Position numbers and translations under genes: made by a program. From Letharia columbiana (taxonomy: Eukaryota > Ascomycota > Lecanoromycetes > Lecanorales > Parmeliaceae), in assembly GCF_014066305.1 (NCBI RefSeq), contig NW_023501074.1:124001-188000 (forward strand): a DNA stretch of 64,000 nt, written 5' to 3'. Below the pieces are notes generated by a model. That model searched no databases, had not been told where the DNA came from, and saw only the letters and a list, made by a program, of their open reading frames with translations. Shown here in pieces: positions 23,030 to 34,837 of this stretch (positions are counted from its first letter, which is position 1; every line of letters starts with the position of its first letter).

Positions 23030-24945
23030 AAGTAAAGATCTATAAATTAAATTTATAGAGTTAAATTTTTCTAAGTTAAATCGAATTTTAATCTTAATTT
23101 TAAGTTAAATTAAACTTTAATCGCTTACTATACGTTTTTAATCTACTTTTATTATTATAAAATTAATTTAATCTATATAGTATATAGATATATATATATA
23201 AAGAGAGGCGCGCTAAGATTTAATTAGGAAGGTATATTAAATATAAAGAATTAATTTATAATTATTATTTATAAAAAATAGAGAAAGGTTATATTCTTAT
23301 AATAAGAAGTATCGAAATATTAAAAAGAAATAGAGATAATATATTAATTAGTAATATAAATCTTATATTATCTTTTATTATAGTAAAATCTTTTAAATAA
23401 TAAGATAGCTATTAAAGTAAGATATCGAACGATTTTAATTTATCTAAATATATATTATTTAATATTTCTTTTAAAGAGATTTAATTAATTATAATTATCG
23501 TAATAAATTCTTCTCTTATAATATTATTATAGTAATATATTATATTAATATAATAGAAATAATAAATTAAATTATAATAATATCTTTCGCTTATTAAATA
23601 AAAATTTAATATAAAATTATAAAGAGTATATAACGTGAGATCTTAAAGATTTAAGTCGTATTCTTAATAATAGTAATCTTATTACCGCTTAATTTCTTCG
23701 TAGTATTCTTCGTAGTGTTCTCTATAGTATTCTACGTAATATTCTTCGCATTTATCTATTATAGTTTCTTCTCTTATTTCTTCTTTTATAGAGTATTAGA
23801 CTAAGTAATTAGCTAAGTAATTAACTAAGTAAATAATTAAATAACTAATTAACGATTTAATTAAGTAAATTATTAAGTTAATAGAGTAGATAGTATTAAT
23901 TAAACGATTAATTAAGTATCGCTAATTTAAAAGAAATATATAAAGAAAGACGATAGCTATAAATTCATTTAAGCTCTTTTTAAAAGTTTTTTAATATATT
24001 TATAAGTAATGGTAGATAGCTATTAAGCTCGCTTACGGTCTTAATTATTAATAATAGCGAATTTATTAAGAGATAATCTAGAGATATTAATAAGAAATTT
24101 AAAAGATAAGTGAAAGAAATATATATCTTAGATATTTAATAACGAATATATTTATAATTAATAGATTAATAGAAATATAGAAGAAATATAATTAAAATAG
24201 AATAATAAAGAATAAATTAAGAAGAAAGGCGCGTTTTAGAAGATAATATTGCTAAGTTAAAAGGCATTATCGCTAACTTAAAAGAAGTATATAGAGGAGA
24301 ATAATGGCTATAAATCCGTTCGGGCTTTTTTTAAGAATCTTTTAACGCGTTTATAAGTAGTAGTAAATAGCTATTAAACTCGCTTACGGTCTTAATTATT
24401 AGTAGTAATAAATTTATTAAAAAATAATCTAAGAACGTTAATAGAGGCTCTAAGAGGCGAATAAAAGAAATATATATATCTAAAGCGTTTAATAACGTTT
24501 CCGCGAGAGATATTAAAAACGATTATATTTATATTAGTAAATTAATAGAATAATAAAAGAAGAATAATTATATAAATAGATAAAAGAATTATTATTCGAT
24601 CTCGAACGCGTCTAATATAACTATTATAACTATTATATTTAAATATTTATTTAATTTATTAATAGTAGATTAACTTTATAATTTTTATATCGTTAGAAAG
24701 TATAAACTAAGCTCTATAATTTACGAAATTATAAAGTAATAGTATTCGTAGAGAACTAATTATTTTAGAGTGTAAAACTTTTATATATAAATTTTTAATA
24801 AGGGAGCTTAAGAGAGCTAGCGGGTTAACTTAGTCGATCTAACTAAAGAGTGTAATAATTCTAAATTTATAATTAACTATATATATAAATTTAAGATTTT
24901 TTAAATTAATCTTATCTTATTCTATTATATATTAAAATAAGATAA
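23030..24945 (-). repeat. Family X copy, minus orientation
   Basis: Read from right to left: head at 24,945-24,790, X-specific part to about 23,810, W unit (ACGACTTAAATCTTTAAG near 23,640-23,670), Z block, and the tail (ATAAATTTAATTTATAG) near 23,060-23,040. A partial internal duplication of the X part is visible (23,940-24,290 and 24,290-24,600 both carry the inverse of GCTCTTAAAAAGAG). Confidence 0.6.
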
Positions 24946-25412
24946 TTATTTATTATTGTTAAATTAAAAGTAAAAATTAATTAAGTAATAGAATATTAAA
25001 AGATATATTATTAATATAAATATTTTTATTATAATAATTCTCTTCTATTATTAAATTAAGAAAAAAAGTTTATTAACGTATTAAAGTAATAGAGAGAATA
25101 CTCTTAATAGATATATTATTACTCGATAGTTATTATTATTTCGAGATATAAATTTAATATAAAGATAAATAAAATCTTTATATTTATATATTTATTAAGA
25201 GTCTTAATACTTTTATATTATAAAAATCTTAATTAAAAAAATTAACTTTAAAGTAAAGATATCTTAATTACGAAGAGTTATACTTTTTATAATATTATTA
25301 TTTAGAAATATATAAAACTAATTTTAAAAAGTAGATTCTATATTAAATATATTTTATAAACTCTATAAAAGAATAATTATTATTATTAAACTAATATATA
25401 TATTAATATATA
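24946..25412. other. RIPed DNA, unassigned
   Basis: No gene and no match to the named families. Confidence 0.6.
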
Positions 25413-26033
25413 TAAAAGAATAAGATAAAGCTAAATTAGAAAATCTAGAATTTATATATATAGTTAATTATAAATTCGAGTTCGCTACGCTCTTTAATTA
25501 GATCGATTAAATTATTATAAATAAATAAATTAACGTTCGTAATTATTAAAATCTCTCTCTTCTACGCCTCTCTTATTAAAAAAATAGATATATATTATTA
25601 ATATATAGAATAACTTTTTTATTTTCTATTAAAACTTTAAGATTTTTTTTTAAATTTTAAAACGCTATTTATACTTTTCGAATTTTTACGAATTTAAAAA
25701 TTTAATCTTATAATTATTAAAGTGTAAGAAATTTAAATATCGCTTATTAAAGTTCGCTCGATAGTTAAATAGTCTTAATTAGATATATATTATTTAATTT
25801 TAAAATAATATTTTTATTTTCTATTAAGATTTTAAGATTTTCTTTTTAAATTATAAAATAAAAAAAAGACTTTTAGAGAAAAAAGTTATTAAATTTAATT
25901 TAATAATTATTAAAGTATAAGAAATTCAAATCTCGCTTATTAAAGTTCGCTTATTAAAGATCGCTTATCTACTTACCCGATAGTCTTAATTAAAAAAAAA
26001 ATTAAAAATTTAATTTATAGACCTTTACTCGTA
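25413..26033 (+). repeat. Family Y repeat
   Basis: About 620 bp: head (TTAATATATATAAAAGAATA), two Y units with TCGCTTATTAAAGTTCGCTC, and the tail ATTTATAGACCTTTACTCG. No TSD longer than a few AT bases. Confidence 0.65.
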
Positions 26034-26590
26034 TATCGAGAAAAAAAGAAAAATTTTTATTTTCGAAATACGAGATATAATTTAATCGAGATTACTTAAT
26101 ATTAATATTTATTATTATATATTTTTAAAATAAGCTTATAAAAGAGAAGATAGATATTTAAATCTTTTTAATTATATTAAATTAATATATTCTCTTATAT
26201 TTTAATTTTAATTTAAATATAATTATTAATTTATCTTTTATATTTAAATTCTTTAATATCTCTTAAATACGTAATTTACTTAAGTACGCTATTAATATTA
26301 TTTTTATAATAATATTTACTAGATTACTATTATCGTTATTAATTTTATTCTTATCTTACTTTATATTCTTATTTATTATATAAAATATTATCTTCTATAA
26401 TATCTTTCTCTTAAAATCTTTTAACTTTATTATATTTTAAATATAATAGCGATTTTTATATTATACTTAATAGTAATAGATTTATAGTCGAAAGTATATA
26501 TAGTTAAATCTTATCATCTATAAATTATAACTCTATTATATAAAATAATCGATTACTATAGTAAATCAAAGTCTTAACTCTTATTAAAAA
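26034..26590. other. RIPed DNA bordering the gene island
   Basis: Strongly AT-rich and RIPed. CA/TG reappear abruptly near 26,560-26,620, marking the left edge of the normal-composition island. Confidence 0.7.
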
Positions 26591-26918
26591 GAATAGTTAC
26601 AATAGTTTACTACTTATCAAGCTCTGAATTAAAGGGTGAAGTGATAGAATATTTAATTCGATGAACGAACTTCAATCACTGAATCTCCTTAGTGGGCAAT
26701 CAATGTAGAGATAGACATCCATCAAACAGCGCTTATACGGCGATCTTTCGACGATGTATATCGAAGCGCATGTCGAAGTGCAGTCCAGCACTGTTGAAAA
26801 TATGGAAGAAGTATTGATTAATTAGCTATGGAGTGGTGTGTAGACTACTGAAAACCCATGTGAAACTCATTGCAAGACCATGAGTCATAGGCTAGCTACA
26901 ACATATTTCATGGAGTCG
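26591..26918 (-). other. 3-prime flank of the kinase-like gene
   Basis: Normal-composition DNA after the stop codon, with no ORF of note. It should contain the 3-prime UTR. I see no AATAAA on the minus strand close to the stop. Confidence 0.5.
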
Positions 26919-28997
26919 CTACTGGATTTCTTGCCTCAAGCCGGCAAAATCAGCGTCGTTTAGTATCTTCTTTCTCTTCTCTTCATCCGCTCGCTGCTTC
27001 TTCCGCTGGCTAGACGAGCTCGCCTGACCTATCACTCTATCAATAGCGGCAGTGCGCATGCGCTTGGGAGGAGTCCCGATTACCCTTGGCGATGGTGGAG
27101 CGGCCGGCACACCGGGAAATTCGGACGACTCGAAGTCCAACATGAACACTCGACTCCGCTCGGTATTCCACAGCATATTTCCTTTTCGCACATCACCATG
27201 CTGGAGGCCATTGATTTGAAGCTTCTTCAGGGTCGCTTCGGCGCTGGAGCGTAGTTCTTCGGGTTGGAGGGATGGGCCCTCTGAAGATAATAAGTCGGGT
27301 CCAGAGTAGGACAGCAGGAGGAGGTGGGTAAGAATATCAGGAAAGGGGAGAACATAGGGAGTCTCTAGCTCGATGAGCCCGAGGCAGACAGGGATGAATT
27401 CTGCCTGTAGCTGACGCAGCTTCCCATAGATAGCATACTCGCGAGTGAGCGAACGGAGGTGATCTTCTCTAACGGCTTTTGCGACAAAAGTGTAGCCGTA
27501 TGAGCAGAGGGTGACGCGGAAGAGATGCCCGATACCACCTCGAATTTTCAGATGGTCCATAGCGTGATCGCGGCTCCTGCGCAGCTGATGACGCAGCAAG
27601 TCGCACAGGGTCTCGGCCGACAGCTCGTGATCCGGCGACGATAAAGAGTGTCGGTCCACATTGGGACATGTCCGATCTAGCGCTCGTGAAAGGCCTGATG
27701 CGGTGCTATTTGTCAGCCGCTGAAGGCAGACTTGAGTACAGTATGGTTGACCCGATTCAGAAGCAGGACAGAAGACGCAACAGGCATGAGGAGGGCAGGG
27801 CTCATCGGTTTTCTGGTCGCTCAAAAAAGAGTGCCCTGCATTTTGTCGACGACGATCACTCGACGTCGTCGACGGTGAAGTCGTACTATGCTGGGCTTCA
27901 GATTCTGTAGCCTTTGCGTGGAGTCGAACTCCCGGTTGCTGTCGGTTCAGCGAAGAGTCATCGTTGTCGCCATCGTCCTCCGAGTCATGTTCTCCGTGGT
28001 GCAATAATAGATCTCTCTCGTGGCGGTTCGCGCGTTTGCGTTTTTTCGGTGCATTCCGCGCTGGTTCATAGTCGTCCTCGCTGGGTGTTATAACTTCGGA
28101 GGCGCTCGAGTCCTGCGAGGCTAACATGTCCAACTGGGCTTCAGGATCTACCTCAAACCGAGAATTACTGGCACGAGCTTCTGCTATCCAATTCTGATCA
28201 AACTTCTCAACCGTGAGACAGCGACAGAGAAACAAAGCAATTTGGCACACCGCCGTGCTCCTGGCGTCTGCGATGACCTCTCTAGGAGAAACGTCGAGGC
28301 TGTAATAAAGGACTGTTGACTCCGTGCGGCGGATCCGGAAAAAAACTCGTGCCATTCCGGTGTCGACGTAGGCAAACTCTGTGCCACTGCTGATCATTTC
28401 ATCGAAGACCTGCGTAAAAACAGCGAGGACGGTGTATAAGGGGTCGTTCCGAGCGTGTGGTGATTGGATGATTGGTTGAGACTCGAAGCTCTTCCGAGCT
28501 TTGCCATTACCGTCATCTAATGCAGTCCTGAGGGCCCCCGTCGTCAGCTTATGCGGAGGTTTCAACTCAGCCAGGGCGATCGGCCGATCCGATCCAGGTC
28601 CACCTCGATTCCACACACCGTCCACGGGGACAAACACTTTCCCGGCCGCCGATTCCGGATCACCACCAGGTGTATAGCGCACGCCGAGGCTACTCTGTTC
28701 GCCACCGCCTCCGCTTTGGATATATTGACAGACTATTTCTTTGACAGGTGGAATCTCCGCCGCCCTGACATATGTAGTGATGGCCTCTTTCGAGGTGATC
28801 AGAAATGAAGAGACGGTTCCGCGAGCACCGATGAGGTTTGCCTTATCGGGAAAGAGTTCTCGATTTCCAAGCTTCTCGCATAGCTCCTGATACGAACGGC
28901 GCTGTAGATCTTCAAATTCAGTCCAAGGCTCAACGGTGGTGGGAGTGAGACGTTTCAGCGGGCTGGTAACGCCACCTCTCGTATTCCTTGAAGACAT
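26919..28997 (-). CDS. Fungal protein-kinase-like protein with N-terminal ELK domain
   Basis: A 692-codon open frame. It has the layout of a large ascomycete family, usually annotated as hypothetical or kinase-like, that I recognise by its motifs. Residues 25-290 form an N-terminal globular domain with PWTEFEDLQ (24-32) and LAELKPPHKLT (142-152); the E-x-K could be part of a PD-(D/E)xK-like or structurally similar fold, but that is inference. Residues 295-400 are Ser/Asp/Arg-rich and likely disordered, with a KKRKR-type basic cluster (318-322) that may be a nuclear signal. Residues 401-449 hold Cys/His, including the family motif CTQ-CL...LD..CPN...H (420-450). Residues 480-630 resemble a protein kinase: VAKA with the ATP-site Lys (507), REYAIY for helix C, HGDVRKGN (600-607) as catalytic loop, and DFES in place of DFG (621-624). 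The C-terminal tail is basic. No intron is needed. Family relatives begin with a coiled coil, found here just upstream in another frame, so the Met used here is probably internal to the ancestral protein. Activity is doubtful but not excluded. Confidence 0.85.
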   Translation of the reverse strand: MSSRNTRGGVTSPLKRLTPTTVEPWTEFEDLQRRSYQELCEKLGNRELFPDKANLIGARGTVSSFLITSKEAITTYVRAAEIPPVKEIVCQYIQSGGGGEQSSLGVRYTPGGDPESAAGKVFVPVDGVWNRGGPGSDRPIALAELKPPHKLTTGALRTALDDGNGKARKSFESQPIIQSPHARNDPLYTVLAVFTQVFDEMISSGTEFAYVDTGMARVFFRIRRTESTVLYYSLDVSPREVIADARSTAVCQIALFLCRCLTVEKFDQNWIAEARASNSRFEVDPEAQLDMLASQDSSASEVITPSEDDYEPARNAPKKRKRANRHERDLLLHHGEHDSEDDGDNDDSSLNRQQPGVRLHAKATESEAQHSTTSPSTTSSDRRRQNAGHSFLSDQKTDEPCPPHACCVFCPASESGQPYCTQVCLQRLTNSTASGLSRALDRTCPNVDRHSLSSPDHELSAETLCDLLRHQLRRSRDHAMDHLKIRGGIGHLFRVTLCSYGYTFVAKAVREDHLRSLTREYAIYGKLRQLQAEFIPVCLGLIELETPYVLPFPDILTHLLLLSYSGPDLLSSEGPSLQPEELRSSAEATLKKLQINGLQHGDVRKGNMLWNTERSRVFMLDFESSEFPGVPAAPPSPRVIGTPPKRMRTAAIDRVIGQASSSSQRKKQRADEEKRKKILNDADFAGLRQEIQ

Positions 28998-29053
28998 CGG
29001 CTCGCAATGGAGCGGGTATGCAAAGTACTCTTGATACAGAGCCAGATACTCTG

Positions 29054-29251
29054 CTAAGCTTGTGTTGCCTGTGGAGGCATGTTCTTTCTCTTTGGCGGCA
29101 AGGGCAGCAGCTTTGGCGGCATGTTCTTTCTCTTCGGCGGCAAGGGCATTAGCTTGGCGGCAAGTTCTTTCTCTTCGGCGGCAAGGGCATTACCTCTAGC
29201 GACCTCGAGTTGAGCTCGTAGATCTGCAATAGTGGCACTATCATCAGACAT
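29054..29251 (-). pseudogene. Frameshifted N-terminal coiled coil of the kinase-like gene
   Basis: From the Met at 29,251 the frame reads MSDDSATIADLRAQLEVARG and then an A/E/K-rich segment, the kind of short coiled coil that starts many members of this kinase-like family. It then goes out of frame into repeated PLPPKRKNMPP and stops at 29,054. In the alternative frame the Ala/Lys/Glu coiled coil continues, followed by LAEYLALYQEY, and joins the 692-codon frame without a stop. The cause is one missing T (plus strand) at about 29,154-29,155. An upstream in-frame Met at 29,302 exists but adds an unrelated leader. The event is either a real pseudogenising deletion or an assembly error. Confidence 0.8.
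29078..29202 (-). repeat. 42-bp coding tandem repeat with one 41-bp unit
   Basis: Units at 29,078-29,119 (42 bp), 29,120-29,160 (41 bp) and 29,161-29,202 (42 bp), each starting CA(T/A)GTTCTTTCTCTT and encoding a 14-residue Ala/Lys/Glu heptad pair on the minus strand. The middle unit reads AGCTTGGCGG where the first reads AGCTTTGGCGG, so the lost base is directly visible. Confidence 0.9.
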
Positions 29252-29460
29252 GCTGAAGAAAGAATAGGAGGCGGGAAGTGAGTGAGGGTAGACAGCAGTC
29301 ACGATTTGTCAAGTTAAGTGATAAAGAGAAAATTCTCTGCAGAGTTTGCTGCTCGGCATGGAAAAACTATTCAGCGAGTCGCATGCAAGGAATGCCGGCC
29401 ATGCCAAGGCGCTACTCATTTCCACTCCCATATACACGATTATGCTATTTAATTACATAT
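29252..29460 (-). promoter_or_regulatory. Upstream region of the kinase-like gene
   Basis: About 200 bp of normal-composition DNA before RIPed DNA begins at about 29,460. A GTGTATATGGG stretch on the minus strand (about 29,427-29,437) is a weak TATA-like candidate. The intact promoter space is short, so RIPed DNA lies within a few hundred bases of the start. Confidence 0.3.
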
Positions 29461-30130
29461 CGCGAGTAAATAAATTAACGTTCGTAAATAATCTCGAATT
29501 TTATTAAACTTATTATTATTTAACTATTTAAGCTTATATTAAGAGAGTATTTTTAATAGAATAAATAAGTTTTTAATAAGCGATATTTAAATTTTATATA
29601 TTTAAAGAAGTTTAAGCTTATAAATTAAATTTATAAAAACTAATTAATTTTTAAATCTAATTTCGAAATTAAATTCGACTCTCGAAGAGTAAAAATATTT
29701 TAATTTAAGATTTACTTAGAACTATAAGATCGAATTTAAATAATCTTAAATTATTTAAAAGCGTAAATTTTATTCTATAATTTAAAAAAGAAATTAAAAG
29801 ATTTTAATAGAAAAAAGAGAAGTTATATTAATAATAAGTTTAAAGAGAGTTAATTAACTTTAAATTAATTTAAATTTAATTAATAAGAGATTTAATTTAA
29901 TATTTATTATTCTTTATTTCTATTAATAGTTCTTATTTTTATTTTTATAATTTTTATTATTTTTACGATTTTTATAATTTTACGAATTTACGAATTTTTA
30001 GCGAGGGAGATTTATATATTTAAATCGAGGACGAAGAAAAATAGTTTCGAAATTTATCGAAGTTATTATTATTCGACTATCTAAGCTTATATGAAAGAGT
30101 ATTTTTAATAAAGTAAATAAGTATAGAAGT
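29461..30130. repeat. RIPed repeat S, with flanking direct repeats
   Basis: A block of about 65-70 bp (a CTATTTAAGCTTATAT-like word, then GAGTATTTTTAATA) occurs near 29,510-29,580 and again near 30,060-30,125. The segment 29,840-30,100 matches the reverse complement of 13,325-13,590. It could be an LTR-like or Y-derived remnant. No gene. Confidence 0.5.
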
Positions 30131-31257
30131 AAAAGTACTTAGAGTTTACTAATAAATCTTACTTACGTTACTTATTAGATTACAAGCTATATAGCTAAAA
30201 TAAGTCTTTAATATATTTAATAAAAATCTTAGATACTCGTAAGTTCTCTTTTCTTCTTTTCTTTTTTTAGTTATTCATTTATTTAATATATAATTTATCT
30301 ATTCTTATAATTATATTTCTAGATCTTACAATTATATAACTATTACGTAATTCTATTAAAAAGAAATCTTATTATTTTATAATTTTAATAACTTTATCTA
30401 TATAGAGTTATTTAATTAAATATAATAAGTAATTTATAAATTAATTCTATTAACTTACGAAGTAAAAACGTTTTATTATAATCTATTAATAATATTTTTA
30501 ATCTAATAAATAACTTTTATTAAAATATATTTATTATATAATTAAGTAGTTATAATATTAATATTAATATTAATAAAAATTCTAATAATTTTATTAATAA
30601 AAATAAAAATTATTAAAATCTTATATTTAATAACTCTTTACTATTAAATAAAGATTTTTATCTTATAAACTTAATTTAAATTTAATACTATTAATTTTTA
30701 GAATTTAATATTAAAAAATAATTAATTATCGAAAAATTTAAGTTAATTAAAATATAAAGTATATAATAATTATTATTATCGCGATTTAAATTATAAGAAA
30801 ATAAATATTATTAAAATATCTAATATATAATATCTTAATAATTATAACTCGATAATTAAATTTCTTTAAAACTATAATAATTTCATTACCTTAATACTTT
30901 ATATTAACTTTTATATAAATAAATAAAAACTCGCTAATCTTCTATTCTCTTAATCGATATTAAAAGATAAATTTAAAAAAATACTAGAGATATAATGTTA
31001 CGCGAAATTAAGAAATTTATCTAAATAAAATATTAAGAGTAATAATTAAATTAAATTTATAATCTAGTAATTAAATCTTATAATATAAATTATTAATTAT
31101 AAGAGATATATAATTAATAGTTAACTTTAATACTTATCTTATTATACTTTAATTATAATAAAATCGCTATATAATTAATTTAGAATATAGAAGAATCTTA
31201 TAAAATAGAGTAATAAAGAAAATTTCTCTAAAAGTAATAAAGAGAATTATATAATTT
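30131..31257. other. RIPed DNA, unassigned
   Basis: AT-rich, no readable gene and no clear family match. Confidence 0.6.
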
Positions 31258-31868
31258 ATTATTAATATATATAAAAGAATAAGATAGAGTTAAATTAGAA
31301 AATCTTAAATTTATATATATAGCTAATTATAAATTTAGAGTTATTATACTCTTTAATTAAATCGACTAAATTAGCTCGCTAGCTCTCTCGAGATCTCTTA
31401 TTAAAAAAATAGATATACGTTATTTATAATAGAAATAACTTTTTTATTTTCTATTAAAATTTTAAACTTATCTTTTCAAATTTTAAAGCGCTATTTACGC
31501 TTTTCGAATTTTTAGAAATTTTCAAATTTAATCTTATAATTATTAAAGCGTAAGGAATTCAAATATCGCTTATTAGAGTTCGCTCGACAGTCGAATAGCT
31601 TCAATCAAAAAATAGATATATATTATTTAATTTTAAAATAACTTTTTTATTTTCTATTTAAATTTTAGAATTTCTTTAAATTATAAAATAAAATATAGGC
31701 TTTTAGATAGAAAAAGAATTTTTGAATATAGTTCTATAATTATTAAAGCGTAAGAAATTCAAATATCACTTATTAAAGTTTACTTATTAAAGATCGCTCG
31801 CCTATTTACTCGATAGTTCTAATTAAAAAAAAAATTATAAATTTAATTTATAGATCTTTACTCTTCTA
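31258..31868 (+). repeat. Family Y repeat
   Basis: About 610 bp: head, two Y units (ATTAAAGCGTAAGGAATTCA, TATCGCTTATTAGAGTTCGC), and a tail with AATTTATAGATCTTTACTC. It keeps a few CA dinucleotides. Confidence 0.65.
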
Positions 31869-34837
31869 TATTCTATTATTATAATAATATTAAAATATAA
31901 AATAAAGATTATAAATAATAAAAGAGCTCTTTACTCTAAATAAGACTCGCTTTAATAATAAGAAAAATAATTAAAAGAGTAATAATTAATAATATATAAG
32001 GTTTAAGAAATAATATATAAATAATTAGTAGAATTAAAAGTAGAGTTTATTCTCTATAATGTTATAAAATTAAAAGTTTATATAAATTAAACTTAAAGAT
32101 AGCGACTCTTATATTAAGTATAAAACGCTTTTTATTAAAATATAATATTATAATTATAAATAGCTAGAATATTATAAGAATTCTTTTAAATATTTAAATT
32201 ACGTTATAAATAATAATATATATAGTTATAGCTTTAATAAAAGAAAAAATAAAGTATAATACTTATTAATATAGTATTAAATATATTACTAAATGAATAA
32301 TAATCTTATTTTTTATTATTAAAGGATAAAATTATTATATTAAATAAGAAATATAAAATAACTATTTTAATAAATATTAATAGCGAGAAAATCTTAATAT
32401 CGTAATCTTTTATTAAAAAGATAGTTTTTTTAAATTCACATACGTATTAATACTAGTATATATTATTAATAGTTATTAAGTATTCTTATATAAAAAGTAT
32501 AATCTAGTTTTTAATTTTATAAATAATAAAAAAAGAAAGTAAGAGTAAATTTTAAAGATATTTATTATAAATAAATAAGATTATAACTTTATTCTTAATT
32601 TTTCTTAAATTTATAATATCGATTTAGATATTTATTAATATAGATAGTTTTAGACTTATCGCGATTTTTTTATAAGCGATAAAAAATAACTAAAAATCGT
32701 AGAAATAAATATAAAGTAATTTACGTTATTAATTAATATAGTAATTATATATAATCTAGAATAAATATTTATTATATTTTTATATTAAATTTAATTTAAA
32801 AGTAATAAAGATAATTATAATAAAGTTATTCGATAACCGCCTAGATCGAGATAATAAATTAGCGTAGTTTTTCTCCGCGTCTTAACTACGCGACTTTTTT
32901 TATTCTTTATAATAACTTTATTATATTAAGTTTAATATAGCTAAAATTACTACTCTATTTACTTCTAATAAGAAAGAATTAAATTAAATTATAAAATATT
33001 AGAAAAGAGACGTCTAGATTAATATAAGAAAGGAGAGACTTAAATAGCGTAATATTCTTCTTTAAAGTATATCTCTACTATTAGAGTATTAGCTAATAAA
33101 AATTAAGTATTATATAACTATTAATTATTTTTTAAGCGATATAGAAATTACTTTATATATCGTATTTAGTCTTATATAAATTACTACTATCTAAGATATA
33201 CTTTATAAAAATATTAATTTATATATCTCTCTATAGAGTACTTTAGATTCTATTTAAAAGTCTATCGATATTTCGAAGCTAAAAATCTTCGTCGCTATTA
33301 TAATCTATATAGAAATCTTTTATTTTTCTACTATTTATAATTATTAAAGAACTAATAAAATTACTTCGGTGACTTTATTAATTATTAAAAATATAACTCG
33401 AAATCGCTATATTCTTCTTCGAAAATTTATTTATTACTTAGATTCTATTAAAGAGAACTTTAGAATTATTAAAATAGATAGATATAAATAGTCTATATAG
33501 TATAAAAAGCTTTAGTTATTTATGAGTAAGATATAAAGTAATTAAAAGAAGCTTTATATCTTAAGTTTTTATATTGTAATTAATAAATATATAATTAAGA
33601 AGATAGAATATATATATTATTTTATAATAGCTTTAGATAAGCTAATTAAGAAGGAATATAAGCTATTCGTAATTAATGATAAGAGCTATCTTTATAATTA
33701 TATCTAGTATTCTTCTATATATAGAATCTTAAAAATAAGTTAAAAATTAAGAATTTTAGAGATATATTAGCTATAGTATTTAAATTAACTATTAATATAT
33801 TATCTTATAACTCTATTCTCTTTATAAATAACTATTTTATCGAATTTAAGCTAATTATAACTTTAAAAGATAGAGAAATTATAATATATAAAATTATAAA
33901 GCTAAATTAATTAAATCTTCTAAAATTACTTATAGAGATAAAATAAGTCTTTATAAGAGATATTTCGTATAGGGTTCTCGCTATAATAATTTAGAATAAT
34001 ATATTAATAATAGTTTAATAAGATAATAATCTTATTCTAGCTCTAATTACTATATATAATATAAAAGAGATTAATAACTTTATCTCTAAAAAGAGAAAAT
34101 ATTTTAATAAGATTAATATAAATAGTCGTATAGTTCTATCTACTTTTAAAGAGAATAATTAGAATATATAAGAGAAGAAGTTTTAAGTTTTTAAGTTTTT
34201 TTATTACTATAATAAATATATAGAAAAAATTAATTAATTTAATACTCTAGTAATTATATATTCTTCTTAGCGAGCTTATAATTAAAACTAAATATCTCTA
34301 CTTTATTAATATTTAGATGAAAGTCTTTCGAATATCTTTAAGCTCTATAAATTAATAGAAACGTTTTATTAGAAGTATTAGAAGTTTCTCGAGCTAATAG
34401 TAATAGAATTAATTAAAGAAGATAGAGAAGATATTCGATCTCGATTATCTCTTATCTTAATTATTACTCTATCGAAACTATTACGAGGTAATTATAACTA
34501 ATAAAATTTAAATACTATTCGATAGTATCTTATATATCGTTTCGATATTTAGAAGAGACGTTTTAATAGAGAAATTAGTAGTAATAATAGAAGAGTATTA
34601 AAGATTAGAGGGGGATACGCTATATATAAAGTCTCTTTATATTATAAAGAAAATTATATAGAATAATTTTATAATAGAAAGAATTAAATAGAGTCTATAG
34701 AATAAATTTAAATTATTAAGTATAGATTATATAGTAGTTATAAAGTAATAGTATTAATAATAATAATAGAAATCGCATTTATTATCTTCGGGCGATTATC
34801 GAATATAGTATAATATTATATAATTAAATAATAAGTA
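31869..34837. other. RIPed DNA, unassigned, possible dead transposon
   Basis: About 3 kb. Around 32,870-33,600 the plus strand keeps more CG and can be read as tyrosine/lysine-rich protein between TAA/TAG codons, but no motif allows a family call. There is no surviving gene. A short, less AT-rich spot lies at 32,835-32,895 (AACCGCCTAGATCGAG, TTTTCTCCGCGTC). Confidence 0.5.

Noticed and set aside
27469..28808. Short ORFs on both strands overlapping the kinase-like gene (27,469-27,669, 27,668-27,910, 28,184-28,387, 28,551-28,808).
   Set aside because: They lie within the 692-codon frame, which has strong family motifs, so these are shadow frames.
29278..29469. 63-codon plus-strand ORF upstream of the kinase-like gene.
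   Set aside because: No motif. It runs into RIPed DNA and lies in the promoter region of the opposite-strand gene.
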